The notes: generated from the letters alone by a model not told the origin. DNA of 64,000 nt from Caenimonas sedimenti (GCF_007833165.1 NZ_VOBQ01000013.1:1-64000), one strand, 5' to 3'. Counted from the first letter of the stretch, positions 15,079 to 23,470 are shown. Numbers and translations are program-made.

Positions 15079-15795
15079 ATGCCGCTCAAACCAGAAACCA
15101 AGGCCAAGCTCATGAACGTGAGCACGGCCACCCTCTGCACCGCGTTGTTCAAGCGCGGCCTGCGCAACCAGTTCATCCAGGACGTGCATCCGCTCAATCC
15201 CAACCTGCCCAACATGGTGGGCGAGGCGTTCACCCTGCGCTACATCCCCGCGCGGGAGGACCTGAACCCGATCTCGGTGTTCCAGGACCGCCAGCACCCT
15301 CAGCGGGCCGCCGTCGAGCAATGCCCGGCGGGCGCGGTGATGGTGTTCGACAGCCGCAAGGACGCCCGGGCCGCGTCGGCGGGGTCCATTCTCATCACGC
15401 GCCTGATGGTGCGGGGCTGCGCGGGCGCCGTCACCGATGGCGGCTTCCGCGATTCGCCCGAGATGGCGGGCATGCCGTTTCCGACTTATCACCACCGCCC
15501 CAGCGCACCGACCAACTTGACGCTGCACCAGGCGCTGGACATCAACGTCCCCATCGGTTGTGGTGACGTCGCGGTCTTCCCCGGCGATGTGATGGTGGGC
15601 GACAAGGAGGGCGTGTTCGTCATTCCGGCACACCTGGCGGACCAGGTCGCCGACGAGGCGGTGGAGATGACCGCCTTCGAGGACTTCGTGACAGCGGAGG
15701 TGCTCAAGGGCCGCAGCATCCTGGGCCTCTATCCGGCGACGGACCCGCAGACGCAGGACGACTTCGCGGCTTGGCGCAAGGCCAACGGCCGGTAG
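15079..15795 (+). CDS. RraA-like family protein (probable keto-acid aldolase)
   Basis: A 238-residue member of the RraA/HMG aldolase family. The characteristic active-site stretch is CAGAVTDGGFRDSPE with Arg and Asp, and GDVAVFPGDVMVGDKEGVFVIP is the second conserved block. In this family, metal-dependent members cleave 4-hydroxy-4-methyl-2-oxoglutarate or decarboxylate oxaloacetate; the RNase-regulator name is historical. It starts 5 bases after the dehydratase and would act on that enzyme's keto-acid product or a later one. The first 20 residues resemble other plant-type and bacterial RraA-like enzymes. Confidence 0.85.
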   Translation: MPLKPETKAKLMNVSTATLCTALFKRGLRNQFIQDVHPLNPNLPNMVGEAFTLRYIPAREDLNPISVFQDRQHPQRAAVEQCPAGAVMVFDSRKDARAASAGSILITRLMVRGCAGAVTDGGFRDSPEMAGMPFPTYHHRPSAPTNLTLHQALDINVPIGCGDVAVFPGDVMVGDKEGVFVIPAHLADQVADEAVEMTAFEDFVTAEVLKGRSILGLYPATDPQTQDDFAAWRKANGR

Positions 15796-15844
15796 CCACC
15801 CGACGGGCGCCTGATGCGGCGCGGGCGCACAATGCGGCTCATCC

Positions 15845-16360
15845 ATGAGCATCCGCCCCTGCGCGCTCCCGTCCACCGCGCTGCTGCTGCGCCACCAGCA
15901 CGCCGGCGCCTATGCGGACTGCTACGCCACCGACATCGCCCGGGCCGTGACGCACGCCGAGTTCGTGGAAGCGTTCTACACCACCCGCCTGTTCAAGGCC
16001 GAACGCTTCATCCTGCGGTGGCTGGCGTCCAAGCCTTCCAGCGACGCGCAGGCGCGCCAGCTCGCCGCGGGTGAACGCGACACCTTCGCGGCGTGGACGG
16101 TGGAGGGCCGGGCGCCGGGCCAGCTGATGCTGGCGGACTTCAGCGGCCGCACACGGTCCTGGCTGATGGTCGGGCCGGTGGAAGGTGCCGCGGGCACGCG
16201 CCTGTATTTCGGCTCCGCCGTGGTTCCCGGGAAGGCCGCTGGCGATGGCGGGCGCGCCCGCATGGGATTCCTCTTCCGCGCCCTCCTCGGGTTCCACAAG
16301 TTGTACTCTCGCGCCCTGCTGCGGTCGGCGCGCGCCCGTCTCGCCTCCGGCGGGGGCTAG
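15845..16360 (+). CDS. Conserved hypothetical protein, 171 residues
   Basis: Not assigned to a named family. It begins MSIRPCALPSTALLL and has YADCYATDI, VEAFYTTRLFKAERFIL and a later MLADFSGRTRSWLMVGP with an alternating beta pattern; the C-terminal LFRALLGFHKLYSRALL is helical. There is no signal peptide. The layout resembles small lipid- or polyketide-cyclase-like proteins, but that is only an impression. It ends tail-to-tail with, and overlaps by 4 bases, the TauE/SafE gene on the other strand. Confidence 0.6.
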   Translation: MSIRPCALPSTALLLRHQHAGAYADCYATDIARAVTHAEFVEAFYTTRLFKAERFILRWLASKPSSDAQARQLAAGERDTFAAWTVEGRAPGQLMLADFSGRTRSWLMVGPVEGAAGTRLYFGSAVVPGKAAGDGGRARMGFLFRALLGFHKLYSRALLRSARARLASGGG

Positions 16361-17148
16361 AGCGCGATCAAGCGGGCGCCCGCATAGGCCAGCAGCACGG
16401 ACAGCAAGGAGCGGATCAGGCGATCCGGCGCGATGCGCACGAGGCGCGAACCCACCCAGATGCCGGGCAGCGAGCCGATCAGCAAGGTGCCGAGCAGCGC
16501 CCAGTCGACCGAGCCGATGGAGGCGTGGCCCAGCCCCGCGACCAGCGTGAGCGGCACGGCATAGGCGATGTCGGCGGCGATGATGCGAGGCAGAGGCAGG
16601 GCGGGGTACAGCAGCATCAGCGCCGTGACGCCGATCGCGCCGGCACCCACCGAGGTGAGCGAGACCAGCAGGCCGATGAGCGCGCCGAACAGCACCGGTT
16701 GCGCCCAGTGGCGTGGTTTCGTCGCCTTGGCGAGCTCGGCGGCTTCTAGATGGCGCGGTGCCTGCTTGCCCTTGATGGCCTTGTACAGCGTGGCCGCCGC
16801 GGTGAGCAGCAGCGCGGCGCCCAGTGTCGTGGTCATCACGGCCTGCACCGCCGCGTTGGCCGGGCCCACCCGATGCAGGATGAAGATCGTGATGAGGGCC
16901 GCGGGAATGCTGCCCAGGGAGAGCAGCCCGACGATGGGCCAGTCGATGTGGCGCGAACGGGCCAGGCCGACCGCGCCGCCGAACTTGGTGGCGGCGGCAA
17001 ACAGCAGGTCGGTGCCGATGGCCAGGTACGGCTTGACGCCGAAGCCGAAGATCAGCAGCGGGGTCATCAGCGAGCCGCCGCCCACGCCGGTCAGCCCGAC
17101 CACGAGGCCGACGGCGAATCCGGCGAAGACGAAGGCAAAGTCATGCAT
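16357..17148 (-). CDS. TauE/SafE family anion permease
   Basis: A 263-residue inner-membrane protein with about eight membrane segments. The N-terminal GFAVGLVVGLTGVGGGSLMTPLLI is the family motif, repeated in weaker form as LVSLTSVGAGAIGVTALML in the second half, as expected from internal duplication. Family members export sulfite, sulfoacetate or other small organosulfur anions. The start at 17148 removes a poorly conserved 12-residue extension. No sulfur metabolism genes adjoin, so the anion is unknown. Confidence 0.88.
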   Translation of the reverse strand: MHDFAFVFAGFAVGLVVGLTGVGGGSLMTPLLIFGFGVKPYLAIGTDLLFAAATKFGGAVGLARSRHIDWPIVGLLSLGSIPAALITIFILHRVGPANAAVQAVMTTTLGAALLLTAAATLYKAIKGKQAPRHLEAAELAKATKPRHWAQPVLFGALIGLLVSLTSVGAGAIGVTALMLLYPALPLPRIIAADIAYAVPLTLVAGLGHASIGSVDWALLGTLLIGSLPGIWVGSRLVRIAPDRLIRSLLSVLLAYAGARLIAL

Positions 17149-17298
17149 GCGCGCGACTGTGGGGCCGGCCCCGCCGGAAACCAACCATTTTTTGGTCCGC
17201 GCCTTATGCGGATATGCATATGCCCCAGTGCCGGCGCGGGTTGCGCCGGGCGTGCGAGCCGATCCCGGATAAGGCGGTTCCGGCCCTTTCCGGCCGCT

Positions 17299-18492
17299 TC
17301 AGGGCCGCTGTCCGAACTCCGCCAGATCGGCGCGCCAGCGGATCGCCTGCTCCGACAGCGAGAAGCCCAGCCCGGGGCGGTCCGGCACCCACATCCGGCC
17401 GTCCTTCAGCTGCAACTGCTCATTGAACAGCGGACCCAGCCATTCGAAGTGCTCCAGCCAGGGTTCGATGCCGTAGGCGGCGGCCAGGTGCAAATGAATC
17501 TCCATGGCGAAGTGCGGCGCGAGCTTGCGTTGCTTGAACTCGCCCAGGGCCATGATCTTCAGGAAAGGCGTGATGCCGCCGACGCGCGGCGCGTCGGGCT
17601 GGATGAAGTCCGTGCCCGCCATGATGAGGTGGGCGTGCTCTTCGAAGGAGGTCAGCATCTCGCCGGTGGCAATGGCGGTGTCGAAGCGGTCCGCCAGCTG
17701 GCCGTGGCCTTCGTGGTCGTGGGCGTCCAGCGGCTCCTCGATCCAGGTGAGGTCGAAGCCTTCGAAGGCGCGGCAGGCCCGCGTGGCTTTCTGCCGGTCC
17801 CATTGCTGGTTCGCGTCCACCATCAGGGGGAAACCATCACCGAGCAGCTTGCGCACTTCGCCGACGCGCCGGACATCGATCGACAGGTCGGGCTGGCCCA
17901 CCTTGATCTTGATGCCGCCGATCCCGGACTCGCGCGACGTCGCGACGTTCTTCAGCACCTGGGGCAGTTCGGTGTGCAGGTAGCCGCCCGAGGTGTTGTA
18001 GCACTGCACGGAGTCGCGGTGCGCGCCCAGCAGCTTGGCCAGCGGCAGCTTCGCGCGCTTGGCCTTCAGGTCCCACAGCGCGATGTCGAAAGGAGCGATC
18101 GCCTGGGTCGTCATGCCCGCGCGGCCCATGGAGGCGCCGGCCCACTGCAACTGCACGAACAGCTTGCCGATGTCGCTCGGGTCCTGCCCCAGCAGGTTGG
18201 GCGCAATCTCCCTGGCATGCGCGAAGACGCCGCGCCCGCCGGCGCGTTTGCTGTAGCCGAAGCCGATGCCCTCGTGGCCGTCGCGCGTGCGGATCTCGCA
18301 GAAGACGAAAGCGATCTCGGTCAGCGGCTTCTGCACGCCAGTCAGCACCTTGGCATCGCTCACCGGTGTGGCCAGGGGCAGGTAGATCAGCGAAAGCTGG
18401 ATCCAGTCGATGCGGTCGGCGCTGTCGGCCGCGGTCCGCGCCCCGGCCCCGACCTGGGCATACGAAACGATGTTGGATTCGACTGCGGCCAT
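17299..18492 (-). CDS. Mandelate racemase/muconate lactonizing enzyme family, talarate/galactarate dehydratase-like
   Basis: A 397-residue enolase-superfamily enzyme. The N-terminal capping domain covers about residues 1-135 and the barrel carries the catalytic KxK pair in GIKIKVG, metal ligands in VDANQQW, WIEEPL and GEM, and a general base His in PHFAMEIH. IQPDAPRVGGITPFLKI is typical of L-talarate/galactarate dehydratases, which dehydrate hexarates to 5-keto-4-deoxyglucarate. The start at 18492 has AGGAA about 9 bases upstream. It lies 22 bases after a methyltransferase gene, so it is probably read from the same minus-strand transcript although the functions do not obviously connect. Confidence 0.83.
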   Translation of the reverse strand: MAAVESNIVSYAQVGAGARTAADSADRIDWIQLSLIYLPLATPVSDAKVLTGVQKPLTEIAFVFCEIRTRDGHEGIGFGYSKRAGGRGVFAHAREIAPNLLGQDPSDIGKLFVQLQWAGASMGRAGMTTQAIAPFDIALWDLKAKRAKLPLAKLLGAHRDSVQCYNTSGGYLHTELPQVLKNVATSRESGIGGIKIKVGQPDLSIDVRRVGEVRKLLGDGFPLMVDANQQWDRQKATRACRAFEGFDLTWIEEPLDAHDHEGHGQLADRFDTAIATGEMLTSFEEHAHLIMAGTDFIQPDAPRVGGITPFLKIMALGEFKQRKLAPHFAMEIHLHLAAAYGIEPWLEHFEWLGPLFNEQLQLKDGRMWVPDRPGLGFSLSEQAIRWRADLAEFGQRP

Positions 18493-18514
18493 TGGGTTGA
18501 TTTCCTGATTGAGG

Positions 18515-19087
18515 TCAAACACGCTCGAGAACGGCTTCCCACAGCGCCTTGCTCCTGACGTACTTGCGCGTGACGAAGTGCTGCAGCGAAATCTGCTTCC
18601 AGCCCTGGGCGAACAAAGCCTCGGCCGCGGACCGGTCGAAGAAGCGCTTCGGCTGGCCGTCCACCATGAAGAAGTTGGGTTCGATCTCGGGATGCCCCGC
18701 CGCGCCGAAATTGCGGTCTTCCGTGGAGTTCAGCCGGCACAGCAGCACCCCGCCCGGGCGCAACACGGCGTGGATGCGAGCCACGATGTCCTGGGTCTGC
18801 GCCCAAGGAAAATAGTGCAGCGACAGGCTGGCCACGACCAGGCCCGCGCTCTGGGGCGGCAGGGGCAAAGGCTCCCGGATGTCCCGCTGCTCGAACTTCG
18901 CGGACGGCACCCGCAGTTTCGCGACGGCGAGTGCGGCGGCCGACAGGTCGAAAGCCTGCACGCTCAGGCCCGCGCCGGCGAGAACCGCCGTGTCGTCGCC
19001 ATGGCCGCAGCCGATTTCGAGCACCGGGTGGGCGCCCGCGTGCTCGACGGCCATGGGCAGCCAGCGTGCCAGCCAGGGATCTGCCAT
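18515..19087 (-). CDS. Class I SAM-dependent methyltransferase
   Basis: A 190-residue methyltransferase with motif I PVLEIGCGHGDD, an acidic residue at the end of strand 2 (VQAFDLS) and the strand-4 motif ASLSLHYFP followed by RPGGVLLCRLN. The length and LHYFPW resemble TehB-like enzymes, but the substrate is not determined. Its ATG shares one base with the stop of the DUF1653 gene (TGATG), indicating translational coupling. Confidence 0.85.
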   Translation of the reverse strand: MADPWLARWLPMAVEHAGAHPVLEIGCGHGDDTAVLAGAGLSVQAFDLSAAALAVAKLRVPSAKFEQRDIREPLPLPPQSAGLVVASLSLHYFPWAQTQDIVARIHAVLRPGGVLLCRLNSTEDRNFGAAGHPEIEPNFFMVDGQPKRFFDRSAAEALFAQGWKQISLQHFVTRKYVRSKALWEAVLERV

Positions 19088-19329
19088 CACGGTTCGAAGG
19101 GCTCCACCAAGCTGAACCGCGGCATCAGCTGGCCATCGACCACGAGGCTGCCGAAGAACATCGCGTGCGGCCGGACCCACAGGCCGGTCGCGTTGTACAG
19201 CGGTCGGTAGACCACCAGCGGCTCGAAGGTCTCGCTGTGCCTGGCAACGCCGAGGACCTCGTACTCGCCGCCCTTGTAGTGGCGGTAGCGGCCAGGGCGT
19301 GCTGGCGGAAGCGGAGCAAGTTCTGGCAT
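19087..19329 (-). CDS. DUF1653 family protein
   Basis: An 80-residue soluble protein with the DUF1653 pattern: GRYRHYKGGEYEVLGVARHSET, then LVVYRPLY and LWVRPHAMFF, ending PRFSLVEP. The fold is a small SH3-like barrel and the function is unknown. Its start shares one base with the sugE stop and its stop shares one base with the methyltransferase start, so the three are a coupled unit. Confidence 0.88.
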   Translation of the reverse strand: MPELAPLPPARPGRYRHYKGGEYEVLGVARHSETFEPLVVYRPLYNATGLWVRPHAMFFGSLVVDGQLMPRFSLVEPFEP

Positions 19330-19649
19330 CAATGACCCGAAGACAGCTTGAGCCCCACGATCCCCGCCACGATGAGGCCGAGGCTCGCGATCCGGCCCGC
19401 GGTCGCGGGTTCGCCGAACAGGATGATGCCCAGGATGGCGGTGCCGACGGCACCGACGCCGACCCAGACGGCATAGGAGGTCCCGACCGGCAGCGACTTC
19501 ATCGCGATGCCCAGCAAGACCACGCTGATGACCATCGCCGCGATGGTGCCGACCGAGGGCCACAACCTGCTGAAACCGTCCGTGTACTTCAGCCCGATGG
19601 CCCAGCCGATCTCGAACAGGCCCGCCAGGACCAGAAGCAACCAAGCCAT
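19329..19649 (-). CDS. sugE: SMR-family exporter, SugE/Gdx subtype
   Basis: A 106-residue four-helix membrane protein. [21 protein letters not shown] contains the essential Glu14, and [12 protein letters not shown] plus [19 protein letters not shown] are characteristic of the SugE/Gdx branch rather than EmrE/QacE. Gdx proteins are dual-topology guanidinium/proton antiporters; quaternary ammonium export is a secondary activity. The upstream leader contains a terminator 64 bases before the start, a layout seen with riboswitch control, but no known guanidine aptamer could be recognised. Confidence 0.85.
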   Translation of the reverse strand: MAWLLLVLAGLFEIGWAIGLKYTDGFSRLWPSVGTIAAMVISVVLLGIAMKSLPVGTSYAVWVGVGAVGTAILGIILFGEPATAGRIASLGLIVAGIVGLKLSSGH

Positions 19650-19713
19650 CGATCTATCCGTGTGCATTGAACCAACCGGATTCTCCCGTATCCGACAACA
19701 CCGCGTCCGGGCC

Positions 19714-19750
19714 AGAAAAAATCCCTCGGGCCATTGAAGGACCGAGGGAT
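19714..19750 (-). terminator. Intrinsic terminator upstream of sugE
   Basis: On the minus strand, ATCCCTCGG pairs with CCGAGGGAT (plus-strand stems 19742-19750 and 19721-19729, perfect 9 bp, 12-base loop) and is followed by six T residues. It ends any minus-strand RNA begun between about 19750 and 20050. It lies in the sugE leader, so it either terminates a separate small RNA or is the switch of an attenuator. Confidence 0.75.
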
Positions 19751-19754
19751 AAGT

Positions 19755-20070
19755 AGCCGGGAAAGAAACTTGAAAAAGAACCCGGCTCGTCTTGTCTGAT
19801 TCAGCACATGGCGTGCCAGTTCCTTGCGGGTTTCCCTAGTCGGGCCGCGCGGTCGGTAAAGCGTTTGCCAATACGTGAAAAAGTCACGCGGGTTTCCCGG
19901 TGGCGCCACGGGCCGGATTTTGGACTGGCCTCACGAAACCTATCTCTGTAGGATAGCTCTGACAAGCTAGCCCGTTCAGCCAGTGTGCCCCCGGTCCGCC
20001 GCTGACCAACTTGTTCACCAATTCCGCCATGTGCCCCTCGCGCATGGCATGCACCCGCAGCAGGTACGCC
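19755..20070. promoter_or_regulatory. Structured 420-base intergenic region between sugE and the FtsH-like gene
   Basis: No convincing gene lies here. It contains a 7-bp hairpin (AGCCGGG at 19755-19761 with CCCGGCT at 19781-19787), two exact direct repeats GCGGGTTTCCC (19826-19836 and 19888-19898, 62 bases apart, each containing the palindrome GGGTTTCCC), a hairpin CGTGA-AAAAG-TCACG (19875-19889) and CTATC-N7-GATAG (19940-19956). On the minus strand TTGTCA and TAGGTT spaced 17 bases (around 19937-19966) could be a promoter reading toward sugE. The structures suggest regulation of one or both divergent genes, or a small RNA. Confidence 0.4.
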
Positions 20071-22227
20071 ATGTCAGATTTGTCTGCCCCGAAGGATCCC
20101 GCTGAAGGCAGTGCGCCCTCGGCGCCGGGCACGCCCCGTTTGTGGCTCGCCGCCAAGAAGTCCGCCAGCCGTTTTTCGGACTGGTTCGTCATCCAGACCA
20201 CGGCGGTCAAGCTCATCCTGGCGGCCGTCGCCATCCTCATTCCGCTGACCGGCACCTATTCGTTCGTGCTGTGGCAGCGCCAGGCGGTCGTCGCCGAGCA
20301 GGTCAAGGCCATGTCCGCAGGGGGCGAAGCGCTCTGGACGCTCAATGACAAGCTGCCCGTGGTGTTCGGCTCCGGTTCGGTGCTGGGCTTCCTGGACAAC
20401 CGTCCGGTCGAGCGCATCACCGTCATCTACAAGCCGCTGATGTGGAACGTGTCGGAGCGGATCGTCCTCATCGAGTCGCAGGGCAAGCAGTACGCCTACT
20501 ACCCCAGCGACATGGAGACCAAGATCTTCGCGGACCGGGCCGTCGCCGCGCCCTGGGGCGGCAAGATGGTGTTCATCCCGCGCTCCGAGCTGACCGCGAC
20601 CAGCATCGACATGCTCGAAAAGCTCGACGAGCGCTTCTCCGGCGCCCGCCCGCAGTCCGAGAAGGACGGCTGGAAGGCCGGCGTCAGCGGTGCGCTGTCG
20701 GCCGCGCTCACGCTGGGCCTGCTGGGGTTCCTGGCGTTCCACCTCAAGGGCCAGTTCAAGACGCTGCGCTTCATCGAGCCGGCCCAGGTGCAGGGCTCCA
20801 TCGAAGACCTGGTCGGGATGGACGACATCAAGGCCGAGGTCGCCCAGATCAAGGACCAGTACCAGCGCCGCGCCGAATACGCGGAATACGGCATCAACAA
20901 GCCGTTCAACGTGATGTTCAGCGGCCCGGCCGGCACCGGCAAGACGAAGCTCGCAAGCTACCTGGCCAAGGAGCTGGGCCTGCCGATCCTGTTCCATTCG
21001 GCGGCCAACCTGGAAACCGGGTTCGTGGCGGGCGGCTCCAACACGCTCGCGCGCATCGCCTCCATGGCGAAGCGCCGCAAGCGCTGCATCGTGTTCCTGG
21101 ACGAAGCGCAGGACCTGTTCATGAAGCGGGGCGGCCATCGCAAGTTCGATGACGACACGCAGAACTCGCTGCTGGCCATCCTGGATGGCGTGCGCACGCG
21201 CCACGAGGCCGAGATCATCTGGATCGTCGCCTCCAACTTCAACAGCGAATCGATGGCGATGGACGAGGCGATGCTGCGCCGCTTCCAGATGAAGGTGGAC
21301 TTCCGCCTGCCGAACAAGGAAGAGCGCCTGGCCATCATCGAGCACTACCTCGAGCAGCGCGCGGGCAAGGTCGCGCACGACATGGACCTGCGCCACCTGG
21401 TGGAAATCACGGAAGGCCGCAGCCCGGCGGACCTGGAGACCATCATCAACCAGGCCGGCATCAGCGCGGTGCAGGCCGGGCAGATGATCGACGGCGCCAC
21501 CCTGATGCAGGCGGCCGAACGCGTGATGGTGGGCAACGTCAACTCGAACACCACCAAGGAACGCGAGCGCGACCGCCGCATCATCGCCATCCACGAATGG
21601 GGCCACTTCCTGGTCGATTTCGAGCTGGAGCGCAAGCGCGCCGGTGGCGACTGGGAGAAGCTGCAGGGCGAGATGAAGACCATCAAGATCTCGCTCAAGG
21701 CCAACCCGCGCAACAACGCGCTGGGCTTCGTCTTCCACAAGCAGGGCGCGAACCTGCTGAAGACCAAGTCGGACATCGAGCACGACGTGCGCGTGCTGCT
21801 GGGCGGCATGGCCAACGAAGAGCTGTTTTTCGGCGAGGAGGGCACCACCAACGGCGCCCACAACGACATCACGCGCGTCACCAAGCTGCTGCACCACGCG
21901 GTGGCCGAGATGGGCATGTACCGCAAGACGCGGCTGAACTTCGGCGCGCTGAACGACAGCGGGGCCTCGCGCACGGTCGACGAGGAAACGCGCACCATCA
22001 TGGAATCGCAGAGCGAGCGGCTCTACGGCGAAACCAAGACCTTGCTGGCGCGCCTGCAGCCTCTCACCGAGCACCTGGCGGGCAAGCTGATGGAAGCCGG
22101 GGAGATGAGCCTGAAGGAGGCGCTGTTCGAGATCCGCTCGTTCGAGGCCGCGACCTTCAGCTTCGACACCAGGCTCGGCCTGAACGGCGCCGCGCCGGCC
22201 GCCGCCGAACCGGGCACCTCGGCCTGA
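20071..22227 (+). CDS. FtsH-like membrane AAA+ metalloprotease (M41), divergent
   Basis: A 718-residue protein with FtsH layout: TM1 at about 45-68, an exported loop of about 140 residues, TM2 at about 208-228, an AAA+ ATPase and an M41 peptidase. Walker A is GPAGTGKT (285-292), Walker B is CIVFLDEAQD, the zinc motif is HEWGH (508-512) and the third ligand is probably Asp599 in NGAHND. Compared with housekeeping FtsH the pore loop reads FVAGG, Walker B ends DEAQD rather than DEIDA, and the arginine-finger region reads MLRRFQ instead of RPGRFD. It is probably an active accessory protease with its own substrates. Start at 20071 follows the family N-terminus; an upstream in-frame start at 20011 adds unrelated residues. 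Confidence 0.85.
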   Translation: MSDLSAPKDPAEGSAPSAPGTPRLWLAAKKSASRFSDWFVIQTTAVKLILAAVAILIPLTGTYSFVLWQRQAVVAEQVKAMSAGGEALWTLNDKLPVVFGSGSVLGFLDNRPVERITVIYKPLMWNVSERIVLIESQGKQYAYYPSDMETKIFADRAVAAPWGGKMVFIPRSELTATSIDMLEKLDERFSGARPQSEKDGWKAGVSGALSAALTLGLLGFLAFHLKGQFKTLRFIEPAQVQGSIEDLVGMDDIKAEVAQIKDQYQRRAEYAEYGINKPFNVMFSGPAGTGKTKLASYLAKELGLPILFHSAANLETGFVAGGSNTLARIASMAKRRKRCIVFLDEAQDLFMKRGGHRKFDDDTQNSLLAILDGVRTRHEAEIIWIVASNFNSESMAMDEAMLRRFQMKVDFRLPNKEERLAIIEHYLEQRAGKVAHDMDLRHLVEITEGRSPADLETIINQAGISAVQAGQMIDGATLMQAAERVMVGNVNSNTTKERERDRRIIAIHEWGHFLVDFELERKRAGGDWEKLQGEMKTIKISLKANPRNNALGFVFHKQGANLLKTKSDIEHDVRVLLGGMANEELFFGEEGTTNGAHNDITRVTKLLHHAVAEMGMYRKTRLNFGALNDSGASRTVDEETRTIMESQSERLYGETKTLLARLQPLTEHLAGKLMEAGEMSLKEALFEIRSFEAATFSFDTRLGLNGAAPAAAEPGTSA

Positions 22228-22266
22228 GCCAGGGGCGTCCGCGCGAAGCGGGCGCCCGTTGGCTGC

Positions 22267-22851
22267 TTATTTCTTGGCCGAGGCCTTCGGCGCCGCGGCG
22301 GGCGCCGCGCCGCCGGAACTGGCCGTCACGCCGAGACGGCGCGCGATGGTTTCCTCCAGCGCACGCACCTTCGGTTCCACCTGCGGCCGGGCGTCGGTGA
22401 CCAGCTTGTCGGCCAGCACTTTCTGCATGTCGCCGCCGTGCAGCTGGAACTTCACGTAGACCGGGTTCTCCAGCATCGCGAGCACCTGTTTCAGCTCGTC
22501 CTCGGTGAACTTCTCTTCGAGCAGCGCACCGACCGTGGTCGGGGCGAGCCGGATGGCGCGGTCGCGCACCAGCGGCACGGTGGACTCCACGTACTTCTTG
22601 ATGTCTTCCTGGATCTCCAGGGCGACGGCTTCCTGCTTTTCCGGGGCCACCCGTTGCGGCAAAGCCTGGGCAGCGCGGGACCACATCCGTGCGGCCGGTT
22701 CTTCGGTGAGCCCGCGGGCCATGGCTTCGATCCCGGGCTGCTGCAGCTTCAGGATCTTGCCGACGAGTTCTTTCTTGGCCGGTGTCGATTGCGCCTGGAC
22801 CGTGCCGCAGGCGGCGACGATGGCGAGGAGGATCAGGGATTTTTGGAGCAT
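22267..22851 (-). CDS. DUF2059 family exported protein
   Basis: A 194-residue protein with a signal peptide (MLQKSLILLAIVAACG, cleavage after VQA) and a helical DUF2059 core: the C-terminal part FTEDELKQVLAMLENPVYVKF is the domain's signature. The last 20 residues are Ala/Lys-rich. DUF2059 proteins are periplasmic and of unknown function. The ATG at 22851 lacks a clear ribosome site; a GTG at 22881 is a possible alternative but gives a longer, less typical signal peptide. It is convergent with the FtsH-like gene, 39 bases away. Confidence 0.82.
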   Translation of the reverse strand: MLQKSLILLAIVAACGTVQAQSTPAKKELVGKILKLQQPGIEAMARGLTEEPAARMWSRAAQALPQRVAPEKQEAVALEIQEDIKKYVESTVPLVRDRAIRLAPTTVGALLEEKFTEDELKQVLAMLENPVYVKFQLHGGDMQKVLADKLVTDARPQVEPKVRALEETIARRLGVTASSGGAAPAAAPKASAKK

Positions 22852-22887
22852 GGGCGATCTTAAACGTTGGACCGCCGACACACCCCG

Positions 22888-23094
22888 TTACGCCGAGGGT
22901 CGCGCGGCCTTGCGGCTGCGCGAAGCCGGTGCCTTTTTCGCCTTCGTGGACGCCGCCCTGGGCTTGGCGGCGGCGACCGGGCGCGCCTTCACGTCGCTGA
23001 CGTTGCCGCGTCCGCGGCTGGTGGCCTGGTAGTGGTCCCAGGCCTTCTTGGCCAGTCCCGAGCTGATGGCGAATGCGATGAGCTTGCCCAACAT
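22888..23094 (-). CDS. Small cationic protein, 68 residues
   Basis: A 68-residue basic protein with good AAGGAG before the ATG at 23094. The first 20 residues (MLGKLIAFAISSGLAKKAWD) are amphipathic or weakly membrane-associating; the C-terminal half is low-complexity Lys/Ala/Arg/Pro (KPRAASTKAKKAPASRSRK), like the tails of histone-like proteins. Function not recognised; nucleic-acid or membrane association is an inference from charge. It lies 36 bases upstream of the DUF2059 gene on the same strand. Confidence 0.6.
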   Translation of the reverse strand: MLGKLIAFAISSGLAKKAWDHYQATSRGRGNVSDVKARPVAAAKPRAASTKAKKAPASRSRKAARPSA

Positions 23095-23290
23095 GGCGTT
23101 TCTCCTTGGTAGTTGTCGCAAGCCTAGCGCCGCGAGTGCCCGCCGGTGTGTAGTCGAGGCCCGATGCGGCGCGCAGGAAGTCCTACATCGGCCAATCGGT
23201 TCCCCGGACGAGGCGCGGCTCGCTTGTCCTGCTGTGCCCGGCCGGGCGCCCGCCTACTGTTGATCCAACGGCTAGGAGAGGAAACACACC

Positions 23291-23470
23291 ATGTCCGAAG
23301 ACGCAAGCAAGAGCAGCAACGAACAACTGCTGATCCACCTGGAGCCCGCCTGGGAGCGCCGCAATTGGTGCAACTGGCTCCACTGCAGCGAGGCCGAGCT
23401 GGAGCACGCGGTCACCTACGTCGGCCACGACCCGGACAACGTCCGCCGCTTCCTGCGCCAGGCACGCTAG
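23291..23470 (+). CDS. DUF3606-like small protein, 59 residues
   Basis: A 59-residue acidic protein starting MSEDASKSSNEQLLIHLE at an ATG preceded by GGAGAGGA. The core WERRNWCNWLHCSEAELEHAV followed by VGHDPDNVRRFL matches the DUF3606 layout, in which a tryptophan-rich helix precedes a helix-turn-helix-like end. The function of DUF3606 is unknown. A second member lies at 50625-50795. The 196 bases upstream hold nothing I can identify. Confidence 0.7.
   Translation: MSEDASKSSNEQLLIHLEPAWERRNWCNWLHCSEAELEHAVTYVGHDPDNVRRFLRQAR

Noticed and set aside
19740..20000. Known guanidine riboswitch upstream of sugE
   Set aside because: A CTAGGG and an ACAAGACG string are present on the minus strand, but the conserved cores of guanidine-I, -II or -III classes are not in the right order or pairing.
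20000..20050. tRNA-Leu-like start (GGCGGAATTGG on the minus strand)
   Set aside because: No anticodon arm, T loop or matching acceptor arm follows; it is a chance resemblance.
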